Shown here piece by piece: positions 36,403 through 41,941 of a DNA stretch of 41,941 nucleotides. Numbering within the stretch: position 1 is the first letter of the stretch; the number at the start of each line of letters is the position of its first letter. The notes under the pieces are model-generated. The model was not told the origin of the DNA, made no database searches, and saw only the letters and a list, made by a program, of their open reading frames with translations. The stretch comes from Cobetia crustatorum (GTDB taxonomy: Bacteria > Pseudomonadota > Gammaproteobacteria > Pseudomonadales > Halomonadaceae), in contig NZ_JEMF01000038.1 of the NCBI RefSeq assembly GCF_000591415.1, positions 1-41,941 on the forward strand, written 5' to 3'. The translations under genes were made by a program, and so were the position numbers.

Positions 36403-37320
36403 ATGGATATCCCGCATCAGCGCCTTGTCTACTTCCAGGTTACCGTCGCTGCCGGCTCGATTCGGCGTGCTGCGGCGCGTCTCGATATTGCGCCCTCGGC
36501 GGTCAGCCGTCAGATCGGACTGATCGAGGAAGCGCTTGCCGCCCCCCTTGTCGAACGAACACGTGACGGTGTTCAGCCCACGGCCGTGGGCGAAATGTTG
36601 CTGGATTACATCCAGCAACGCGAGAAGCTTGATCAGGTATTTGGTGAGCAGCTGGATGCTTATCAGCGCCTTGAAACGGGTGAGATTCGGCTCATCATTG
36701 GTGAAGGATTCGTCGGTGATCTCATCAATACGCCACTACGTGCCTTCCGTGAGCAGTATCCCGGCATCAAGCTCAAGGTTGATACCGGCAGTATGCAATG
36801 CATCATCGATTCCGTAGTCGAGGATGAGGCGGATATTGGCTTGATGTATCACGAGCGAGTCCATCCGCAGCTTCGTTTCTGGCACTCAAGCCCGCAGCCA
36901 TTGATGGCACTGATGTCGCCGGAACACCCGCTGGCGGGGGAGCATCATGCACTGACGCTTGAGGAGGTCGCGGCTCACCCACTGGCACTATGGGGGCCGG
37001 GACACGGGGTGCGTCAGTTGATGGATGATGGTTTCAATGATGCTGGCGTCCGTCCGCAGACAGTGGTGCAGACGAATTCGATGGAAGTGCTCAAGCAGGC
37101 TGCACGCTCACATCTCTGCATCACGCTATTGCCGGCCTTTGCGGCGGCTCGTGAGCTGAGCGAGGGGGTACTCGTCGCACGCGCCGTCGAATACACCACT
37201 TTCCGCGAGGCTCGCGCGCATATCATCACGCGAATTGGGCGCCGCATGCCGCGCGCCAGCCTGCAATTATTGCGACATCTTGAACGCTGGATCACGTCTT
37301 TCCGCTGCCCTGACGCTTGA
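36403..37320 (+). CDS. LysR-family transcriptional regulator
   Basis: A 305-residue regulator. The N-terminal winged helix is at about 1-60 (QRLVYFQVTVAAGSIRRAAARL, then APSAVSRQIGLIEEAL). The effector-binding domain follows from about 85 (GEIRLIIGEGFVGDLINTPLRAF, ALWGPGHGVRQLMDDGF). The ATG at 36403 gives the standard start MDIPHQRLVYF; 11 upstream residues in the open frame are unsupported. It is convergent with the dehydrogenase/amidohydrolase/DUF3100 set, eight bases apart, so a regulatory link is plausible although its usual divergent target promoter is missing. The 250 bases upstream show no other gene. Confidence 0.9.
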   Translation: MDIPHQRLVYFQVTVAAGSIRRAAARLDIAPSAVSRQIGLIEEALAAPLVERTRDGVQPTAVGEMLLDYIQQREKLDQVFGEQLDAYQRLETGEIRLIIGEGFVGDLINTPLRAFREQYPGIKLKVDTGSMQCIIDSVVEDEADIGLMYHERVHPQLRFWHSSPQPLMALMSPEHPLAGEHHALTLEEVAAHPLALWGPGHGVRQLMDDGFNDAGVRPQTVVQTNSMEVLKQAARSHLCITLLPAFAAARELSEGVLVARAVEYTTFREARAHIITRIGRRMPRASLQLLRHLERWITSFRCPDA

Positions 37321-37328
37321 GCGCAGAG

Positions 37329-38168
37329 TTAGCGCGATGTCGATGAGGGAGGGGTTGGTACATCTCTGAGCCAGCGGTCACAGATGCGATTGAGGTCGTC
37401 GTCATCAGCCGGACACTGTTCGGGTGGCTGCCAGCGTTCAAACACTGCCTTCATGAGTCCTTCTGGCAGGTTCTGTGTGGTAACAAAGCTGCGTGCCAGC
37501 CGTAAATCGCGACGCATCGTCCCCGTCGTGAACTCCGAGTCATAGCGTCCCGGGAGTACCCAACGTGGGAAATTTATCTCGCTGACGACACTACGCCCAG
37601 CGCCGACATTGATGCCTTGGATGCAAGCCTCCGGCGCGACGCCAGCGCGATACGTCATGGCGACAGCCTCTGCCGTCGTGATGAGGTGAGCGGCGTGGAG
37701 ATAGTCGTTGGCCAGTACGACGGCGTGACCACAGCCTGCATCGCCAACATGCTGATAGCGGGTACAGATGGCCTCCAGCACGGGGGCCATGCGTTCGAGC
37801 GTTGCGGCATCACTGCCGACCAACAGCGTCAGATTCCCCGCCGCATTATCAGCGGGGTTATGGCTGACCGGTGCCTCCAGCCAATAGTGGCCTGCCAGGC
37901 GCGTCTGGACGGCCAGCTCACGACTGATATTCACATCACCAGTCGACATATCGATGATGACACTGCCCATGGGGGCCAGGCGCAGTAGTCCCTCATGTCC
38001 TGACAGTACCTTCTGTATCTGCTGTGAGGTCGATAATGCCAGCAGATAGACATCGCAGTTGGGTAGCGTGTGTGCAGTGTCTTGCGCCACAACATCAAAG
38101 CTCTCCCTTTGGAGAGCCTCGGTCACATGAGCTCCCAGTGATCCCGAACCGATTACGCTAATCTTCAT
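37329..38168 (-). CDS. NAD(P)-binding beta-hydroxyacid dehydrogenase-like protein lacking catalytic lysine
   Basis: A 279-residue protein of the 3-hydroxyisobutyrate dehydrogenase/6-phosphogluconate dehydrogenase superfamily. The Rossmann start is MKISVIGSGSLGAHVTEAL. The substrate motif is DMSTGDVNISRELA and the next is EAPVSHNPADNAAGNLTLLVG, where most members have APVSGG. In the catalytic helix, usually GxGxxxKxxNN, this protein reads GCGHAVVLANDYL, with V where the proton-donor lysine belongs. The helical C-terminal domain is otherwise intact. The protein may be a dehydrogenase with different chemistry, an imine reductase-like enzyme (these also lack the lysine), or non-catalytic. It is last in a minus-strand set with the amidohydrolase and the DUF3100 protein. 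Confidence 0.85.
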   Translation of the reverse strand: MKISVIGSGSLGAHVTEALQRESFDVVAQDTAHTLPNCDVYLLALSTSQQIQKVLSGHEGLLRLAPMGSVIIDMSTGDVNISRELAVQTRLAGHYWLEAPVSHNPADNAAGNLTLLVGSDAATLERMAPVLEAICTRYQHVGDAGCGHAVVLANDYLHAAHLITTAEAVAMTYRAGVAPEACIQGINVGAGRSVVSEINFPRWVLPGRYDSEFTTGTMRRDLRLARSFVTTQNLPEGLMKAVFERWQPPEQCPADDDDLNRICDRWLRDVPTPPSSTSR

Positions 38169-38217
38169 GCCGCGTTTCTCTCATTGGAGTCATCTGGGCC
38201 TCATCAGGGCACCATCG

Positions 38218-39384
38218 TCATGGACAGGTTGCTGCGAGCAACCGGCGGATAAGTGATGTCCAGTAACTCACGCCGAGCGGTATCGCTGCGTCATTGAAGT
38301 CGTAATACGGATTGTGTAATGAGGCGCTGTCTTCGCCGTTGCCGAGCCAGATATAGGCGCCTGGGCATTCCTGCAGGAGATAAGCAAAATCTTCCGAGGC
38401 CATGGACGGCGGCAGGTCGCGGTGCACCTTGCGCATCCCCGGCAGTTGCTCCAGCACACTGGCGCAACGCTCGGCATGGCCTGGCGCATTGAGTGTGGCC
38501 GGATAGCGTGGCTGATAATCGAAGTTGACCTTGAGGCCATGGAAGCTGGCAGTTGCCTCGACGGCCTGCTGGAAGCGCTGTTGAAGGTGCGCGCGCAGCT
38601 CAGGGTCAAAGCAGCGCAATGTCCCACGTAGCTCGACGTGCTCAGGCATGACATTGAATGCATCGCCCGCATGGAACTGGGTCACGCTCAGAATCGCTGT
38701 CTTGTGTGCGGGTGTCTCGCGGCTGATCAATCCCTGCAACTGCGTGACCAGCTGGCAGGCCGCCAGGATGGTGTCCTTACCCAAGTGCGGCATGGCGGCA
38801 TGACAGCCATGACCACTCAGTGTCAGAGTGAAGACATCAAACGCTGCCATGACAGCATCTTCGTGTACGGCGGCTTCACCCAGCGCAAGCCCCGGCCAGT
38901 TATGTAGACCGTAGATGGCATCCATCGGGAACTGTTCGAACAGGCCATCTTCGACCATGCGGCGTCCGCCGCCTTCATTCTCTTCAGCTGGCTGGAACAC
39001 GAAGACCACGCGTCCGGCGAAGTCCGGTTGGCGCGCCAGCTGACATGCGGCTCCCAGCAACATCGTGGTATGGCCATCATGTCCGCAGGCATGCATCTTG
39101 CCGGGAATATGTGAGCAGTGAGCCACCGCATTGGATTCGGTGACATCCAGCGCATCCATGTCAGCGCGCAGCCCAATGGTCTGGCCTGGTCCCTTGTTGC
39201 CGTCCAGCACTGCTATCACGCCCGTCTCGGCAAGACCGGTAGTGACCTCAAGGCCGGCAGCCCGAAGTATCTCGGCGACTCGCGCGGAGGTGCGATGTTC
39301 TTCAAAGGCCGTTTCGGGATGGCGGTGAAACTCGTGACGCCAGCTACGTAAGAGGGCGTCGTCGATGATCTCAGGTAATTGCAT
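38218..39384 (-). CDS. M20 family metallo-amidohydrolase (hippurate hydrolase-like)
   Basis: A 388-residue M20D-type hydrolase that removes an acyl group from an N-acyl amino acid using two metal ions. Ligands and catalytic residues are visible: HACGHDGHTTMLLG (Cys and His), PAEENEGGGRRM (Glu pair), GLHNWPGL (His), ASEDFAYLL and the C-terminal LHNPYYDFND. The dimerisation lid domain lies at about 185-290 (GHGCHAAMPHLGKD). AGGA precedes the ATG at 39384. The exact substrate is not predictable. It sits between the dehydrogenase and DUF3100 genes, all on the minus strand, as in a catabolic operon. Confidence 0.93.
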   Translation of the reverse strand: MQLPEIIDDALLRSWRHEFHRHPETAFEEHRTSARVAEILRAAGLEVTTGLAETGVIAVLDGNKGPGQTIGLRADMDALDVTESNAVAHCSHIPGKMHACGHDGHTTMLLGAACQLARQPDFAGRVVFVFQPAEENEGGGRRMVEDGLFEQFPMDAIYGLHNWPGLALGEAAVHEDAVMAAFDVFTLTLSGHGCHAAMPHLGKDTILAACQLVTQLQGLISRETPAHKTAILSVTQFHAGDAFNVMPEHVELRGTLRCFDPELRAHLQQRFQQAVEATASFHGLKVNFDYQPRYPATLNAPGHAERCASVLEQLPGMRKVHRDLPPSMASEDFAYLLQECPGAYIWLGNGEDSASLHNPYYDFNDAAIPLGVSYWTSLIRRLLAATCP

Positions 39385-39480
39385 GACGAAATCCTGTTGA
39401 TGCCGGCGCCTGTCGACGCCGGTAGAACGAGTGAGTCAGTGATCAATCAGCGCGCACGTTGCACGCATCATGCGTCGTCG

Positions 39481-40776
39481 TTACAGCAGCCACTGCGCGA
39501 TGGCGGCAGAGCCGATATAGGTGCCGGTGAAGACCAGTAGTGAGATGATGACCAGCTTCCAGCCTGCCTGGCGGAACATGGTGAACTCACGACGGCTGAG
39601 AGCCAGGCCTGCATAGGCCAGTACCGGTGTGACGATGGCGAGGAAGTTGACGAACGAGAGCTGCTCGGTAATCCATCCACTTCCCGGGAACCACGGCAGT
39701 GTCATCAGGATGCTGACCAGTGACACCCAGGCGATGGCTGGAAGATAGAAGGGCATGATACGGGCAACCAGTAGGCCCAGCATCGTCATCACATACAGGA
39801 TCAACATGCCGGGTGCCGCATCGATCAGACCGGCGCCGTTGATGGTGTTGACTACCCAGCCCACCACACAGACGACCGCAACGACGATGGCCGTCTTGCC
39901 CAGCTGCTGTTCCGGACGTTCTTCTACCATGGCATCCTTGGCCACCTTGGCGTCTTCTTCGGCCAATGCATCTGGTGCCACGCCACGCTTGGCACTGAAG
40001 AATGTGAACAGACGCTCAGCGACGGGCAGTGCAATGAACAACGATACATAAAGGCCGGTCGCGTAGGTCAGCAGGTTACTGGCACCGGCAAAGGCCAGCA
40101 GCTCTTCGCCCATCTCCGGCAGTGCCCCGGCAATCGCGCCGGAACAGGCCGCCACCATGCTGCCGCTACCGACGCCACAGGCCATGGCCAGCGCCCGCGG
40201 ATCGAAGATGTCCAACGACGTCAGATATCCCGCCATCAGCGCAAACCACAAGGTGCCAAACATGGTGCCGACCACATAGACGCCCATTACCCCGACGCCT
40301 TCCGGCCCCTTGAGGCCATACTTGTCGGAGATGATCGCGATATTCGGTTCACGGGCAATCGAATAGGTTGCGCCAATGGCCTCGCGGCCCATCTTGAGCA
40401 CAACGACGGCAATCGGCATCGCAATCAACATGGTGCCGAGATTGCCCAGCTCCTGAAGCACCAGTGCCGGCCCTGCAGAGATCAACTGCTCTATCGCCGG
40501 ACCAATGGTCGAGCCGAAGCGAGCGATGAACGGCATGATCGACAGTAGAATTACCGGGCCTGCCGCCATGCTGACGACAGGAGGAATGAAGCGCTTGGTG
40601 CCACTGAACAGATGCGGATTACACAGTACTGCCGCGATGAAGGCGTAGAACAATGGCAGCAGCAACAGAGTGCCAGGGCCAATAGGGAACTTGAGGATAC
40701 CGATGAACTCGGCTCCGAGGGAGAGCACCACGACCAGCAGGTGCAGCCGCCAGTCCAATAGTTGGTTAAGGGGCAT
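39481..40776 (-). CDS. DUF3100-type polytopic membrane protein, putative transporter
   Basis: A 431-residue integral membrane protein with about ten hydrophobic segments. A cytoplasmic loop of about 35 residues (APDALAEEDAKVAKDAMVEE) lies near the middle. Repeated small-residue motifs include GPVILLSIMPFIARFGS, ACGVGSGSMVAACSGAIAGALPE and GLLVARIMPFYLPAIAW. I assign it to DUF3100 from memory of that family, whose members neighbour M20 peptidases. GGAG is six bases before the ATG at 40776. It is first of three minus-strand genes with an amidohydrolase and a dehydrogenase, so uptake of an N-acyl amino acid or export of a product is the natural guess. The family's function is unproven. Confidence 0.8.
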   Translation of the reverse strand: MPLNQLLDWRLHLLVVVLSLGAEFIGILKFPIGPGTLLLLPLFYAFIAAVLCNPHLFSGTKRFIPPVVSMAAGPVILLSIMPFIARFGSTIGPAIEQLISAGPALVLQELGNLGTMLIAMPIAVVVLKMGREAIGATYSIAREPNIAIISDKYGLKGPEGVGVMGVYVVGTMFGTLWFALMAGYLTSLDIFDPRALAMACGVGSGSMVAACSGAIAGALPEMGEELLAFAGASNLLTYATGLYVSLFIALPVAERLFTFFSAKRGVAPDALAEEDAKVAKDAMVEERPEQQLGKTAIVVAVVCVVGWVVNTINGAGLIDAAPGMLILYVMTMLGLLVARIMPFYLPAIAWVSLVSILMTLPWFPGSGWITEQLSFVNFLAIVTPVLAYAGLALSRREFTMFRQAGWKLVIISLLVFTGTYIGSAAIAQWLL

Positions 40777-40954
40777 GAGAGACTCCGGTTGTTATTGTAT
40801 GTTCTTGTTCATCAGCTATCCCGCGCATCTTGCTCACACTGATGACAGCAACTCAGTATTGTCAGGAGCGGTGCGCTAAAGAAACACGCTAGATGTTCTA
40901 AAAATGAGCGCAGGCATCTGTGACGCTCGATGATGACCAATGCCGGGAGGCGAT

Positions 40955-41428
40955 ATGTTTCTGGAAGGTGCGTGCCACTGCCGTGCAGTGAGTTTTAGTC
41001 TTGAATCACCTCATCCGTATCCCTATCAGCGCTGTTATTGCTCCATCTGTCGAAAGTTGAATGGCGGCGGCGGTTACGCCATCAATATCAGCGGTGAGGC
41101 GGAAAGCCTTCAGGTGGAGGGTGATGAGCACAAGGGGATATATCACCCCCTGATCGAGGGGCAGCCGACGATAGGCGAGCGACATTTCTGCCGTGAATGC
41201 GGGACTTCACTCTGGGTCTTCGATAGTCGCTGGCCAGCGCTAGTGCACCTTTATGCCAGCGCCATTGATACGCCGTTACCGCGTGCACCAGAGCACGTGC
41301 ATATCATGCTCGACAGTAAGGCTGATTGGGTCACACCTGACATACAGGAGAATGATCAGTGCTTTGCGCAATATCCCGAGGAAAGTATTGCTGCATGGCA
41401 CTCGCGCCTTGGGCTTCAGCAAACGTGA
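40955..41428 (+). CDS. GFA family (CENP-V/GFA) zinc-binding protein
   Basis: A 157-residue protein of the glutathione-dependent formaldehyde-activating enzyme fold. Zinc-binding cysteines follow the family pattern: GACHCRAV near residue 8, CYCSICRK near residue 28, and FCRECGTSLW near residue 79. Most family members have no proven activity, so the enzyme name should be taken as a fold label. The ATG at 40955 follows GGGAGG with good spacing; the frame opens earlier at 40940. It is divergent from the DUF3100 gene and shows no terminator-like hairpin after it. Confidence 0.9.
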   Translation: MFLEGACHCRAVSFSLESPHPYPYQRCYCSICRKLNGGGGYAINISGEAESLQVEGDEHKGIYHPLIEGQPTIGERHFCRECGTSLWVFDSRWPALVHLYASAIDTPLPRAPEHVHIMLDSKADWVTPDIQENDQCFAQYPEESIAAWHSRLGLQQT

Positions 41429-41662
41429 AGCGATCTTGTGGGGTCTATTTTTCCTCAAGCAGACAAGGTCTCAGCACATATATCTGAAGGTGAGAATTGC
41501 TCAAGAGTACTTCGATTTCTCGTGGTTAGACGTCATATTGCTCTCAGATTTTCTAAAACAAGGGCTTTAATCAAATTTCATGCCTTGCTGATCCTCATGA
41601 GGTTAGCCTTCGATTTCAGGCGCCGTGAGACCGATGTCTGTCAAGCTTGTTGGAACCTGTAA
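41429..41662. other. Intergenic region between the GFA gene and the transposase
   Basis: About 234 bases with no gene recognised. The right-hand end of the insertion sequence should lie in its last 30 bases (about 41635-41660, TGTCTGTCAAGCTTG onward). The terminal inverted repeat cannot be confirmed because the other end is outside the window. Confidence 0.35.
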
Positions 41663-41941
41663 TCAGGCGGCTTCTAATCGCTGATCCTGTTGAACCAGCG
41701 GGTCTTCCTGGTCGGGGTTCAGCCAGACTGTCCGGCGCGGTGTCCAGTTGCGGGTGGCACTGCTCCACCGCCCGGGATGTTGCCGTTTCGCCTCGGCATA
41801 GATGGCGTCTCGCCTTGCCAGCACCTCGTTATCCAGGCCGGCATGCCGCTCCCCCGGGGTGACGAACCGTATGGCGCTGTGGCGGTGTTCGTGGTTGTAC
41901 CACTGCACGAAGCGCGTCACCCACTGCTGCGCCGCTGACAG
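41663..41941 (-). mobile_element. IS3-family transposase OrfB, C-terminal end (partial, runs off the window)
   Basis: A minus-strand frame open from the window edge to its stop at 41663. It encodes the C-terminal part of an IS3-family integrase-core transposase: WVTRFVQWYNHEHRHSAIRF then VTPGERHAG, ARRDAIYAEAKRQHPGRWS, NWTPRRTVWLNPD. The YNxxRxHSAI-type end of the DDE domain is characteristic of this family. The rest of the gene, with its catalytic residues, lies beyond 41941, so intactness cannot be judged. Confidence 0.88.

Overview
The window is chromosomal DNA of a gammaproteobacterium. Halomonadaceae (Halomonas, Cobetia or Zymobacter relatives) is my best guess, based on gene content (class I fumarase, YgfZ, ArfB, YaeQ, MtnK, a LivJHMGF transporter) and a moderately high G+C by eye. 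The genus is not determined. Genes lie on both strands in short operons separated by clear intrinsic terminators, and most of the window is ordinary core genome.

Layout. 1-1440: a cysteine-tailed CDF-type metal transporter divergent from its MerR-family regulator, with a MerR-type promoter between them. 1584-4851: prfC, mscL with a zinc-ribbon tail, and a tatD-family gene broken by a one-base deletion. 4926-7757: a membrane-bound EAL phosphodiesterase. 7897-11922: ygfZ (minus), then an HMA-like small protein, an OsmC-family protein and uvrB. 12537-17638: a complete branched-chain amino acid ABC transporter (binding protein, two permeases, two ATPases). 17773-19451: two small unknown genes and a lipoprotein amidase whose stop codon lies in a 15-bp tandem repeat. 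19708-24983: fumarase, cardiolipin synthase, methylthioribose kinase, yaeQ. 25084-26708: a diguanylate cyclase and a small unknown protein. 26920-26996: tRNA-Pro(GGG).

27493-33647 is the most accessory-looking part. A PhoP/PhoQ-like two-component pair leads directly into a CopA-type multicopper oxidase and CopB. A small secreted unknown protein and a c-type cytochrome with a very histidine-rich tail follow. Together they look like a periplasmic copper detoxification module. Downstream (33648-34862) lie a large inverted repeat, a frameshifted short gene, and a small winged-helix plus membrane-protein pair. 34922-36151 returns to core-type genes (SIMPL protein, ArfB).

36403-40776 is a catabolic-looking cluster: a LysR regulator convergent with a three-gene minus-strand set (DUF3100-type membrane protein, M20 amidohydrolase, and a 3-hydroxyisobutyrate-dehydrogenase-like protein that lacks the usual catalytic lysine). 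Its substrate is unknown. A GFA/CENP-V zinc protein and the 3' end of an IS3-family transposase close the window.

No CRISPR array, prophage, rRNA or recognisable anti-phage system was seen. The best leads are the copper module with its His-rich cytochrome and unknown secreted protein, and the DUF3100/M20/divergent dehydrogenase cluster.
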